The notes beneath the pieces are model-generated. The model was not told where the DNA came from and made no database searches. It worked only from the letters and a program-made list of their open reading frames with translations. This document shows, piece by piece, positions 24,401 through 34,300 of a stretch of DNA of 64,000 bases. The DNA comes from Luscinia megarhynchos (Eukaryota > Chordata > Aves > Passeriformes > Turdidae). Both the position numbers and the translations under genes were made by a program. The stretch spans positions 5,740,459-5,804,458 of the forward strand of contig CM067590.1 of NCBI GenBank assembly GCA_034336665.1. Reading direction: 5' to 3'. Each line of letters opens with the position of its first letter. The first letter of the stretch is position 1.

Positions 24401-27270
24401 TTGTGGCCTTATTAATGACATGTTTCACTGCAATCCCCTCTCTTTTGCAGAGTGCTTTATAACACCTACTATTACTCTATGGAGATATTCCAGCCCTTCT
24501 TTGGATACTACTTTGTGAATGTTCTCCTGATAGTTCTGCAGCTGCTCCATGTCTTCTGGTCTTGCCTAATTATTCACATGGTCTACAAGTTCTTGGTCCA
24601 GGGCACGGTATGCATGTTTGTAGTATCCTTCACATCACTCAGGGAGGGAGGGCCCACCTAGGCTGCTTGAAAATACAGGGATGGATTCCTGATTGTTCTA
24701 GTGAAATTATACATGTGTATATTACCAACTGTGAAGTGGAAGGAAACTCAGTAATACTAGGGAAAGTTGACCAAAAAAATTTTTATGAGTCCACTTCTGA
24801 TGCTTATATTCAACAAAAATGTGGATTGGACTCCAGGAGAGATGTCTGTGAACAAAACCAGTGACATCTGAGTAAAAATCCCAACACTTTGTGCAGTATG
24901 ATTTGCATTTGTAACAAGTCTAAGAAATCAAGGAAGGGAAAATTGTCGTGATGGGTGAGATCAGTGCAGAAGTGTTTCCCTTATTGTGCAGGAGTTCCTA
25001 TTACAGTTGTGCTACAGTGCTGCAGAGTTATTTCTGTCCAAACCAGCTGCCTGGGCTCTTCCTGCAGCAGTGGAGGGTAACAGGCATGGCCACGTTACAC
25101 TCCATTCCACACTGCACCTGGCAGTGCTGCTCAGCAGGCAGATGAGTCTCTCCAGCTCCAGCTGTATCAACTGGAATGAAATCCCACATCCCACTCCTTC
25201 TGGCCTGTAGTACTTGCTGTGAGAGCAAACTGCTGCTCAGCACGAAATCTTTGCCAAAATCAAGGCCATGACTGGCCCCATGCCAAGGACACAGTCCAGA
25301 GGTGACCAGTCAGCACCTCAGAGCCCAGGATGATTTGTTTTATTAATATCCAGCTGAGGAATTCTGTCTTACAGGATTAAAGGCTCTTCTTTATCCATAT
25401 TCCCATTTTCTTTATCTGCCTTCCCTTAAGGTAGCACAGAGCAAATTACTTGCAGATTAGGAAACAGGGCCAGAAATGAAGATACAACTGAATATAGCCT
25501 TTTATTGTTTTCCTAGTTTTTGTGTGGCTGAATTACCACTGCAGTTATTATAGTGTAAAATGATGGGGTAATAAATAATCTTATTAGAAAGAAAAGAACC
25601 ATCTGGGAGGAAAATCCTGAAGCATATCCAGAATTTTTCCTATTTTATCTAAAATCAATCTGCCAGATTTGATATAAAAATATATTTGAGAACTTTCTGT
25701 ACTGAGCAGTAAAAAGCAAAAAAGAATTGTCCCAAAGAGATGTGTTTCAATGGCAGTATTTAGTAGCCTAAAGCAGTATCAGCAAGAATGCAGGACATTC
25801 TCTCTTTGAGAGCCATGGAACTCTTGCTGCAGTCAGTTCATGTTCTTCTTGCAGGCCTTTCTGGTCTGGTTTTCTTCTCTGTCTGCAGGATAATCTTTGC
25901 CATCTTCTCACATGATGTTCCTTAATCCCAAGTAATTAGAACTCAGCCCAGATCCTGAAGTACAAGTTTCATTCCCTCGTGGAGGGAGCAGCTTTATAGT
26001 TCCTTTGGGAATCTTGCCAGATTTTAGAGCCTCACCCACATTCTCTGACTATAAATTGATATATTTAGAAATATTGACTATGATTTGTCCTCATGCTGCA
26101 GATCCAGACTGCTGCATATTTCCTGCTCTGTCAGTTCCAGAGTGATCCAGGGTGCAGGTTGTTCACAGCAGATAAATGGTTCACACCCATGCTGTCCTTG
26201 GAGGCAGATTGAATTCAGTGCAGGTTCAGATTTTTACAAATCCTGTCTGCCTCTGGTTGTAGTGATCTCTGGAAAGAGCATGAGCCCAAATAGAGCTCCC
26301 AGTATGATCTGGGAGATCTCAAGAGAAATGGACAGCCATAAATGGAGACTAAATTTCTGGGCAGTACCTGATTTGCCCCTGAGCAGTTTCTAAAGCTCAG
26401 GTCACAGAAGGGGTTTGCAGCTTTTCCTCTTTCCAAGGAGGAGTGTGACACTGTGAATTTGTCCCCAGTATTGGCATCTTATATGGCATGGTAGAGACAG
26501 CCTTATGAGCCAGGAAGCACTGAGCTGTCATTTTATCCCATTATTTCTTTTTTGCCTTCCTTTTAAGGCAGTTAATAAACACTTTCAGAAGTGGATTACC
26601 AGTCTCTCAGTCAATAAGCAGCAAGAGGAAAGCCTGCCCATGAAACTGAATGTGGCCAGAGTGCAGTGGCTGTGCTGAGCCTTTGGACAGCCCCTCAGGT
26701 GTTCCAGCCTGTCCTGAGCAGTGCTGTCAGTCTGCAGCCCCCAGGCCAGGGAGGCAGAAGTTAGCTCCTTGTGCCTTTTGGCAGGTGTGGAAGGGCTGGT
26801 TAACTGCCTCGCCAGCCCTCTCCCTCCTGCTGCTGACTGGGCAGCAGGGTGCATCTCCTCAGGCCTGCACAGCTGTCCTCAGTCCTGGGCACTTGTGGGT
26901 TTGTTCTGCTCTGCAGCCTGTAGTTCCTGATGTCTGTCAGGATCCCAGATGAGACTGAAATCAAAGGGGCAGGGAGAATGTGCTCCGAGGGAGGTGGAGC
27001 AGCTGGGGTCAGAGCAGGACTGTGCTGGGGCAGTGGTGGGTGCCAGCCTGGGGCTCAGCCATCGCTGCTGCTGTGCCTGTCTGCCTTCTCACTCACCTGT
27101 TTTTGTAGATGGACAAGGACATGAGAAGTGACACGGAGGAAAGTGACAAGGATGACGAGAGAGAGAAAACCAGGGAAAAGGAGAAGAACGGGCTGGGGCG
27201 TTTCAGCAATGGTCACACCCCGAGGAACAGCACAGCCCCCCTTGCCAATGGCTGTGCCAAGGACAGATAG
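12327..27270 (+). CDS. CERS4: Ceramide synthase 4 (CERS4), ten coding exons
   Basis: N-acylates sphingoid bases with fatty acyl-CoA to make (dihydro)ceramide in the ER membrane; mammalian CERS4 prefers long acyl chains near C18-C20. Coding exons: 12327-12499, 16056-16173, 16752-16870, 19061-19118, 21493-21543, 22912-23004, 23630-23758, 23990-24096, 24451-24607, 27109-27270. All joins are GT-AG and keep frame, giving 388 aa (human CERS4 is 394). Domains in order: N-terminal membrane segment (about 38-55), Hox-like domain (end at about 98-136, with WFRRRRN at 117-123), then the TLC/Lag1 domain with the Lag1 motif in exon 7 (HH at 212-213, HD at 239-240, D243), and an acidic Ser-rich tail beginning [18 protein letters not shown] near the start, [13 protein letters not shown] and the tail match CERS4 better than CERS2, 5 or 6. 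Start: first ATG after the acceptor. The 5' UTR exon and promoter were not found. Confidence 0.9.
12500..16055 (+). other. CERS4 intron 1 (3.6 kb)
   Basis: GT-AG intron between exons 1 and 2. I see no further exon, no RNA gene and no clear repeat family in it. Confidence 0.7.
16056..16173 (+). CDS. CERS4: CERS4 coding exon 2 (residues 58-97)
   Basis: Acceptor TTCTGCAG before it, donor GAG/GTGAGT after it. Encodes [20 protein letters not shown], which aligns with the conserved LPLS-LGVRD segment of CerS proteins just ahead of the Hox-like domain. Frame is preserved from exon 1 into exon 3. Confidence 0.9.
16174..16751 (+). other. CERS4 intron 2 (578 bp)
   Basis: GT-AG intron. Open frames that run through it (for example 15970-16569) are read-through of exon 2 and have no family resemblance beyond the exon. 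Confidence 0.75.
16752..16870 (+). CDS. CERS4: CERS4 coding exon 3 (Hox-like domain, residues 98-136)
   Basis: Encodes the C-terminal part of the CerS Hox-like domain, including [20 protein letters not shown]. This domain lacks the homeodomain recognition helix used for DNA and is needed for ceramide synthase activity in the family. The donor is GCCTG/GTGAGC, leaving two bases of the codon for Cys137, where human CERS4 has Ser. Confidence 0.95.
16940..17300. repeat. Minisatellite in CERS4 intron 3, 33-38-bp unit
   Basis: Tandem copies of a pyrimidine-rich unit built from GATCCCAGCTCC, CTGCCTGCTCC or CTCCTGCCCTCC, and ATCCCTGATCA or ATCCCTGTGCAGA. About ten units of 33-38 bp, starting some 70 bp after the exon 3 donor. 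The last three copies are nearly identical 33-bp units, which suggests recent expansion at that end. The open frames on both strands here are repeat-derived. Confidence 0.92.
17301..19060 (+). other. Remainder of CERS4 intron 3
   Basis: Non-coding. The only structured element is a small tandem of TAGGTAAATTGGTAAAT-type units at about 18651-18690. No exon or RNA gene is recognised. Confidence 0.6.
19061..19118 (+). CDS. CERS4: CERS4 coding exon 4 (residues 137-156)
   Basis: Short exon after TTTGTAG, ending TACGAT/GTGAGT. Encodes [19 protein letters not shown], the first membrane segment of the TLC domain, matching the WRF-FY start of the domain in all CerS. Confidence 0.93.
19119..21492 (+). 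other. CERS4 intron 4 (2.4 kb)
   Basis: GT-AG intron without recognisable exon. A short (TA)n microsatellite lies at 20301-20316. Confidence 0.65.
21493..21543 (+). CDS. CERS4: CERS4 coding exon 5 (residues 157-173)
   Basis: A 51-base exon encoding [17 protein letters not shown], with acceptor TTGCAG and donor CAG/GTGAGT. It corresponds to the lumenal loop with the conserved W-GYP-Q pattern of ceramide synthases. Confidence 0.92.
21544..22911 (+). other. CERS4 intron 5 (1.4 kb)
   Basis: GT-AG intron; nothing else is recognised. It ends in a long CTCTCT polypyrimidine tract before exon 6. Confidence 0.65.
22912..23004 (+). CDS. CERS4: CERS4 coding exon 6 (residues 174-204)
   Basis: Encodes a membrane segment with [13 protein letters not shown] followed by LPFDVKRK, both conserved in the TLC domain. 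Acceptor CTCTCTCAG, donor AAG/GTGAGT. Confidence 0.95.
23005..23629 (+). other. CERS4 intron 6 (625 bp)
   Basis: GT-AG intron with no other feature seen. Confidence 0.65.
23630..23758 (+). CDS. CERS4: CERS4 coding exon 7 (Lag1 motif, residues 205-247)
   Basis: Encodes the Lag1 signature: DFKEQIVHH, then NYIRIGTLV and IHDASD. The paired His (212-213) and the HD at 239-240 are residues required for activity in the family. The motif ends DCFLE where most CerS have DYLLE. Acceptor CATCAG, donor GAG/GTGAGC. Confidence 0.96.
23990..24096 (+). CDS. CERS4: CERS4 coding exon 8 (residues 248-282)
   Basis: Encodes [20 protein letters not shown] and a following membrane segment ending RLVVYPY. C-D-LFLIFS fits CERS4 rather than CERS2. 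The donor ACAC/GTGAGT splits the Thr283 codon. Confidence 0.93.
24097..24450 (+). other. CERS4 intron 8 (354 bp)
   Basis: GT-AG intron between the exons that share the Thr283 codon. No other feature seen. Confidence 0.65.
24451..24607 (+). CDS. CERS4: CERS4 coding exon 9 (residues 283-335)
   Basis: Encodes the last lumenal loop ([14 protein letters not shown]) and the last membrane segment ([13 protein letters not shown]). The loop between the final two membrane segments is the region known to set acyl-chain preference in mammalian CerS. Here it differs from both human CERS4 and CERS2, so substrate range should not be assumed identical. Donor ACG/GTATGC. Confidence 0.94.
24608..27108 (+). 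other. CERS4 intron 9 (2.5 kb)
   Basis: GT-AG intron between the last membrane segment and the cytosolic tail exon. AT-rich in the middle; no exon, RNA gene or clear mobile element was recognised. Confidence 0.6.
27109..27270 (+). CDS. CERS4: CERS4 coding exon 10 and stop (residues 336-388)
   Basis: Starts after TTTTTGTAG and ends with TAG at 27268-27270. Encodes a hydrophilic cytosolic tail rich in Asp, Glu, Lys and Ser ([20 protein letters not shown]). The Ser/Thr residues followed by acidic residues fit casein kinase 2 sites; CK2 phosphorylation of the C-terminus is known for several mammalian CerS. Confidence 0.93.
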   Translation: MDKDMRSDTEESDKDDEREKTREKEKNGLGRFSNGHTPRNSTAPLANGCAKDR

Positions 27271-27572
27271 TGCTGCCCTGTGCTGCTGCTCTGGCCTCCA
27301 GCAGGCCCAGGCCACCTCTGTAGAAACAGTTCTGCTCACTGTGTAGATAAACTGGAGTGCAATTGCAGTATTGTGGCTTGAACTCCTGCTTCCCATGAAC
27401 TGAAGTGTATATAGTCAGTGATATTTGAAGGAAGTTTTTTGTCTTCCTTGAGTAAAATCTTACTATAGGTTATAGCCTCAAAAGAGATAGCAAGGGATCA
27501 AAGTGCTTTGACTTGTATTGAGACTGTACTATAATTGTTGTCAAATGTATTAATCCTGAAAAATAGTTTAAA

Positions 27573-27578
27573 AATAAA
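27573..27578 (+). terminator. CERS4: Probable CERS4 polyadenylation signal AATAAA
   Basis: A canonical AATAAA hexamer about 300 bp after the CERS4 stop codon, the first such signal downstream, in AT-rich 3' UTR-like sequence and followed within 20 bases by a GT-containing stretch. No cleavage site can be confirmed without transcript data. Confidence 0.6.
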
Positions 27579-30054
27579 AAGGTGGATAAACTCTGGCAGT
27601 GTCAAGTTTTACCCACCCAATGTTTGATAGGAATCTGTTGAGCCTGGATCAGTCTCTGGAGGCCCTGGCCTATTGCCAGTATTTATTATGGCTGACAAGT
27701 GACAAATCTTGCCACTGGGATACCTCTTTTGAGAAAACAGGTGCCCTGTATACACGAAAAATTCAAACTAAGCATGGTGAAATGAAAGCATTGGAAAGGC
27801 ATAAGATAAAATATGTTCTTCTCAAAGGAAGTACTCTGTGCCAGTGACCAGTTTTGTAATGGTTTGGATCTCAGTCCCCACTTATTGCCCCTCAGGAGGA
27901 AACTCCAAAGCCCAGGCTGGAGGAGAACCCACCCAAATCACATTGGAAGACTGGAAAATCCAGACAGCTGTTTCTCAGCTGTCCAGTAACCATCTGAACC
28001 TACCTTGGAAGGAAGTAGTCAGGAGAAGGGAGGTAATAAAAACTGTGCAGTGTAGAATACAACACTGGTGGAAGTGCTCATGTTTTCACTTAGTTTGATT
28101 GGCACAGTGGGAAATGTTTACAGAGTCAGCTTGTGGCAAGAAGGGGATGATCCATTTCCCCTGCTCTCAGAGAAAAAAGGGTCCAGAGAAAATCTGCTGA
28201 ACCTTATGGAATAATGCTTTAGCATGGCCTTCTAAGCCTAGGGCCTTTGCCTGGGTGTATCAGGAATAGCAAGTATAAAGCAGTGGTCCATGAAGTCATG
28301 ATGCAGTGCTGATCCAGTTTGTTCAATTGCCATATCTTGTATTATGTGTAGTCTTAGACTTTTGGATTGTGTAATCTTTTAAAACAGTTAAATTAGTGTT
28401 ATGTGAATATTTGTTTTATAGGCTACTTAATATATGAAACTCAAGTATTAAGAGATTCACTGTAATGAGTTCAGGGACTTAGACTACTGAGGCCATGCAG
28501 ACACTGCTCTTTATGTACCTACTGCTACCTGGGCAGGGATGGGGCATGGACCAAGGAAATACCGTGTTTGAGGAGGGGTGCACATGTCTAAGTTACAAAG
28601 AAAGTGACAGAAAGACAAGAGGATTGTCATCACTCAGGGCACCAGAGATGTGACTGAGAAGCTTTGATCTGAGCTTGTGTATGCTCATCTTCTGTTTCAG
28701 TCAAAATACATTTGGGTAATTGGATTTCTAAACTGGAATTGGATCATTTCAGAGGGGAGAAAGTGGTTCCAGCATGTGTGATTCCAGGGCAATAGCATGC
28801 TGTGGGAGGAGGTTTCTGCATTGTCATGGATTTGCTGAAGATAGTGTGTCTCTGGAACCTGAGCTCAGCTGCTGAGAGCATGGTATGAACAATGCCAAGG
28901 TTGTGGGTTTGATCTCTGTGTGGGCCATTCACTTCAGAGTTGGACTCGATGATCCAACACACAATATTCTGTAATTCTGTGGTAACTGGAAGTTGGAAGC
29001 ACATGTTCTGTACACTATGATCTCTGAAGGTGGTGTGCTCAGGAAAGTTATATATCATTTTGTACTACTGAATGTAAATGTTCTTTATAAATTACTTTTA
29101 AAGGTTTGATTGTCTGGTCTCTTTTCTACCTCTTTAACCAGCAGGAGGTAAAGCTGGCTGGCTGCACCTTACAGGTGGATGTGTGATAAGGAGATCCATG
29201 AGGGTGCCATTGCCAGGGGAAGATGCTGCATGCACAGGGCACAGCCCCACTGAGCCTTGCCATTACAGAATGCAGCTGCCAGGTTTGTGTCCTGCTCAGG
29301 AATACTGTTTGGCCCTGGAACAAAGCACCATTTGAACATCCCTACACTAGAGCTGGGGACAGGCCAGGCCACTTGGTACTGCCAGGACAGGGGCAAGCCA
29401 AGGTGGCAACACCAGGGAGGAGCTTTGGCCTGGCAAGGGAAGGAGGAGAGAAATTAATACCTGTTATTCTTTTTTCCCTGCTGTAAAATCACACCTCCTC
29501 TATTCTGAGGAGCAGAATGCTTCCCAGAGTCTGCACAATGCCCAGTGGAGCCAGTGTGTGTCAATGCCTGCTGGATTTGATCCTCAGGGCTTTGTTGTGC
29601 CCCTGAAGATTGAGATAATCTTGGTAGGAGGCTAATCTGGTTCTTGTCAAAGATACATCAAGGATGCAGGACACCTGCTGGATTTGAGCAAGAGCTACTG
29701 AGTGCTGCCTTCAGCTGAAGAACTGAGCATAAGTCATGAGCCATTGAGCAGATCAGCTGCTGAATTTGTTTGCTTGCCATCAGCTTGCTAAGGCTTGAAG
29801 AAGCATTCAGCCTCCTCCCTCAACTGCTCCACCTTCTCTCTTTATGCTTGCTCAGGACTGGGAAGCTTCTGAGTAGTGTGATAGTGTCTAAGAATTCAGT
29901 GTCTCCATCCCCTCCTCTGCTCACACATGGGGCATCACAGCTCTCCCCACAGAGCAGCTGCTGTAGAGAACTTGCAGCAGGTCTGACACTTGTCTGCTGA
30001 GAAAGCACCAGAGCAGATCTTGGAACCACCACGTGCATTAGGCTGGGGAAGGGC
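27579..30054. other. Intergenic DNA between CERS4 and the KLHL gene
   Basis: The two genes are convergent. Apart from the SINE annotated separately I recognise nothing here. No polyadenylation signal for the minus-strand gene could be placed with confidence. Confidence 0.5.
28861..28982 (+). mobile_element. tRNA-Ile-derived SINE with CR1-like tail (TguSINE1-like)
   Basis: The left part reads GAGAGCATGGTATGAACAATGCCAAGGTTGTGGGTTTGATCTCTGTGTGGGCC in pieces that match the D-arm, anticodon region and B box (GGTTTGATCTC) of a tRNA-Ile. It is followed by AGAGTTGGACTCGATGATCC and an ATTCTGTAATTCTGTGG tail like the CR1 3' end. This head-tail structure is that of TguSINE1, known from zebra finch and other passerines. 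It is diverged and would not fold as a functional tRNA. Confidence 0.8.
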
Positions 30055-30440
30055 TCTGAGATGATCAAGTGCAGCCTGTGACCAGTCACCGTTTATCAAT
30101 CAGAGCAGAGCACTGAGTCCAGTCCCTTTTTAATTAACTCCAGGGATGGTGTCTCCACTACCTCCCTGGGCAACCCATTCCAATGTTTAACAACCCTTTC
30201 CAAGAAAAAAATTCTTGATGTCCAACCCTTACCTCCCCTGGCATGGCTTGAGTCCATGGCCTCTGTTCCTGTCACTTGTTCCCTGGGGCAAAGCCCAAGC
30301 CCCACCTGGCTGCATCCTCCTGTCAGGGAGTTGTGGAGAGTGAGAAAATCAGCCTGAGCCTCCTTTTCTCCAGGCTGAGCACCCTGAGCTCCCTCAGCTT
30401 CTCCTCACAGGACTTACTCTCTGATGAAGGGTTCCATCTC
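30055..30440 (-). mobile_element. CR1 LINE, 3'-end fragment, sense on -
   Basis: On the + strand it shows the complement of the CR1 3' region: ACTCCAGGGATGGTGTCTCC, CTCCCTGGGCAACCCATTCC, AAAAAATTCTTGATGTCCAA, AGGGAGTTGTGGAGAGTGAG and CCTCCTTTTCTCCAGGCTGA. A minus-strand frame at 30096-30305 preserves the last part of the CR1 reverse-transcriptase ORF in decayed form. Confidence 0.9.
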
Positions 30441-31083
30441 CAGATGCAGCACTGGGAGCACAGCAGGGCCTTTCTTTCCCCCACACTTTTATCTCCCATG
30501 TGCACAACTGAGATGTGCATCACTTGATGTGTGCCCACACAATGTTAGTGAGCAGCTGTGGGAGATGAGGCATCCAGCTCCAGGTGAGCCATGAGAAAAG
30601 GAGCATATCTGGATGCTTCCAGGCTGCTGTGAGGTGGGTGAGTCAAGTGTGGCCCCTTGGCTTCCCTAGCCCAAAATTATGGCTGACATGAATCTGCTGA
30701 CTCCAGTAGATGTGGACATCTGGTGCCATTTTGAATATCATTTTAAGGATAATTTGGCACAGTTTTTTCCTTCTTCCTGCACACAGTAAATTTCAAAGAT
30801 CTGTATTATCACATTGTTTCACATTATTTCATTCAGAAATGTATGCCTAAGGGAACCTTTTCTTGGAACAACATTGCTTTTCTTATTCTCACAGGTACAG
30901 CAGACCCAGTGCCTACAAATAACAGCAAGGCCTTGTTCAAAAAGCTGAAGTCATGTCTAAGCAAGGGAAAGTCAAGTAGAAAAAAAAGGTAAAATTGCAA
31001 AGGAACAAAAATGTTGAAGTATCACAGGCCAAAGCTGATGCAATCCCAGTCCCTCCAGCTGTGAAGCACAAGATCTCCCACTC

Positions 31084-31396
31084 TCATGCCCAGGTGTCGA
31101 ATCTTCGCACACAGACACAGCCGCGAATGGGAAGGGGGCAAGGCAGTGTGCTGTCTATGACCTGGCACACATCAGTGTAGGGGTCAAAGAGGACTGCAGT
31201 GGGCAGGGCACTGTTCCCCTTCCTCTGCCCAAGGAGGTAAATCTGTCCATTCACGGTGCTGCAGCCCATGAAGAACTTCTGGGCCAGGCACTCCTCGTTC
31301 ACCTGCGTCCACTCCTCCGTCTCCACATCAAACCGAAGTGTGCCCCCTCCTACCGTGTACAGAGCCCCGTTCAGGGAAGTGATGCACAGGTCATAC
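31084..31396 (-). CDS. KLHL-family gene coding exon 3 and stop (residues 445-548)
   Basis: Acceptor CTCTCCCAG completes the Arg445 codon, followed by YDLCITSLNGALYTVGGG and the last blade. The frame ends RRFDTWA then TGA. Confidence 0.92.
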
Positions 31397-34300
31397 CTGG
31401 GAGAGGAGAAACCCTCCATCAGAATCAACAGAAAGATTTGGCCCCTGAAATGTTCAGGTGACTTTGGTGCTCAGAAATCCTGTTGAAGTAGAGAATCACA
31501 GAAGTGTTGCAGGGACAGGACTGCTGGATTTCTACAGTCTAACCTCTTCCTGGGGCAGGACCAACATTAGAATCCTTCATCTTCTACCAGGTCCCAGAAT
31601 ATTATTTCTTACCTGTCTTGGTTTGAAAAGATAGATGTCTGCTAGGGAAGGCAGAACCCTCCCTTGGGCTGGATAATGTAAACCCTCTCCCTCCCAATTA
31701 CTATAATTTTGAAATTAAGGGGGTCTCAGGCAAAGATATGAGGATAGGAATAACAATTCTTTACTAGTATGTATAGCAAGGCAAAGAAGACAACAACAAC
31801 TATGGAATTAACAGCAAACAGAAGCAGGGACCCTTCTCAGATGGGAAGGAAGGAGGAGAGGCTTTGGGGCAGTCGATCCCCAGCAGATGGGGGTAGGTCC
31901 CTCTTTCAGTGACGTGGGTGTTGATAAGGTCCCAGGCCAAGGAGCAGAGCCTCACCCTACCTAAGAAGTCAAAGAAAAGCTCCAGCCTGGGTTATGGCAA
32001 ATTACTTTCCCCAAGCCACAGCAGCACCAAGCATCCTCCTCCTCTGAATCCACAGAGCAAGAGAGAGCAGCTGCTCCCTGCCCTCCTTCTACCTGGGCCA
32101 GCAAACCCTTTGTTTTCTCAAGTACCCATAAGTACAAGCAGTCAGTGTTTCCCAGCAACTCATAGGAAAAATTCTGTAGGTGTCTTGGCTTTCAAAGCAG
32201 GATGTGCCCAAAAGTAAGTATTCTATCACCATCTGTTGAAACCAGGTGGGGCAGTGATCTTTATCTTTTCCACAACCCATCCTTCCTCCAGGATATCTCC
32301 TGTTAATGGCCATTGTGTCCCAGTGCATGACTGATAAAATTACATCATCCCACTGGGAGATGCTCCAGCCAGGGGAGGAGCCAAGCCTTTCCTGCCCAGA
32401 TAAAAACTGAGATTTTGGACAGCAAGATACCTTCTTTCCACTGGATTCCAGAGGAAAACACCAGACCCATCTAAATCATCCCTGGACCTTCAGAGGAAAC
32501 TGCACCTTCTCCAGGAGCACTGCTCCAGCTGAACCACATCTGCCCCTGCAGGAGGATGCAGCCACCATGGAATGGGACTGCTGCCAACACCCTGCCTGAC
32601 TGACGGGTGTCAGCTTGGATTCTGACTCTGGCAGTGGTTTGGTTTTTTGTATTACTGTATTTTTATTTTTTAAATTTTCCTAGTAAAAACTGTTATTCCT
32701 ATTCCCATATCTTTGCCTGAGAGCTCCATAATTTCAAATTATAATAATTTGGAGAGAGGGGGGGTTACATTTTCCATTTCGAGAGAGGCTCCTGCCTTCC
32801 TTAGCAGACAGCTGTCCTTCAGACCAAGACAGCAATGAGGAACAGCAGAACCTCAGCGCCAGCATTACCTCGGCAGAGGGGAGAAGGAGATGACGTCCCA
32901 GCTGTCGGTCTCCGTGTTGAGCCTCTGCACCCCCTCGTAGACGTGCCCGTGCTCGTCCAGGCCGCAGGCCACGTAGATGGCGGCGCCCAGGCTGGCGGCG
33001 CCGCCGCGCTCCACGGGCCGCGCCATGGGGCTCGTGCTCTCCCACGCGGCCCGCGCCGGGCCCAGGCGCTCCACGGCGGGCACCACGCCCTGCTCCGAGC
33101 TGCCCCCCAGCACGTACAGGTGGGGCCCGGCGCCCACCGCGCAGTGGCTGCTGCGGGAGCGCCGCATGGCCGGCCCCTCCAGCCAGCGGTCGTCCCGGCA
33201 GCTGTACACCAGCACCCAGTCCACGCTGTGCCACACGAACTCCTCCCGGAAACAGCCTCCCGTCACGAACAGCAAGCTCCCTGCAAAGGCAGCGAAGGAA
33301 ACACCAGTCACACGAAGGCTAAACATTACTCTGGGGTTCTCACTTCAGCCCGGGCTGAGGAGAGAAAATCACTGCTCTGTCAATCAGTGTGCAGCATTTA
33401 ACTCCTCATCCACACAGACAGCATGCAGCCAGTCTTTCTAAGCCCACTCCTACTCCAATCATGGAAACACTGGTTGGAAAGAACCCCAGGGATCTCCAAA
33501 CTCCTACCAGAAATGGGACTATTAACAACACTACTACAGGAAGCCGTAGTATTGAGCTGGCTTCAAAGTCTCCAAGCATTAAGGTTTCCCAACATCTATG
33601 GGTAATTTTAATGTAATGGCAACTATAAATCAGAAATTGCCTGTCATCTGTCTAAACCACTACAAAAGAGAAGGCCAAAAAATACACTACTTAAAGCCAA
33701 GTGCTTAGATTAATGCCAGATAAAGCCAAGGTAGGGAGCTCAGTAGACTGCATAGTTTCTGCTAGATGAGAATAGTGTCATCTAGCATTCTCCCAGAACT
33801 AAGGAAAACAAAACCATTATTTGAACAAATACCAACACCAATACGAATTAGGTTTTAGCAATGCTGAGCACAACTGTTGTACAGCAACAGCTGGACTCTC
33901 AACTTCTGTTTGCATTTGTTCAGCCTCCCTTCTCTGTGAGTTACCTACTGCTGCCACTGCGTACTGGGTGAGGTTCCTGCGCTGCAGTGGAGAACAAGCC
34001 TGCCAGGTCCCCGTTTTAGGTTGAAAGAGATATAATTCTTGCTGTTCCTTGTCATGTCTTCCTCCCAGGACATATAAGGTGTCATAGCTCCGACCAGCAT
34101 AAGAACAGAGTTTTGGATTTTGCCAGCTGGGTGGGGGACAGCTCTCTAACTTCTTCATTAGTCTGGAAAAGGTGTCTGTCTCTGCAGAGCGCTTACTGCG
34201 TTTCACCAAGGTGTCAAGGAAGGACAAACTCAGAAAAGTGACCCTGACTTCGCCCACCAGATCCAGAAATTCTTCCTCTCTCGTAGCTGGGTCCTCCATT

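Noticed and set aside
28861..28935. Possible tRNA-Ile gene
   Set aside because: The B box is degenerate, arms do not pair well, and the sequence continues into a CR1-like tail, so it is a SINE head.
30096..30305. Minus-strand 69-codon frame as a host gene
   Set aside because: It matches the decayed C-terminal end of CR1 reverse transcriptase within a CR1 fragment.
31614..32831. DNA transposon with 155-bp terminal inverted repeats
   Set aside because: The right 651 bp by itself has complete LTR ends (TGTCTTGG and CCAAGACA), so an inverted LTR pair explains the structure better. No target duplication or transposase is visible.
32835..33401. Plus-strand 188-codon frame
   Set aside because: It is the complement of the GC-rich KLHL exon 2; only the minus frame has Kelch signatures and correct splice sites.
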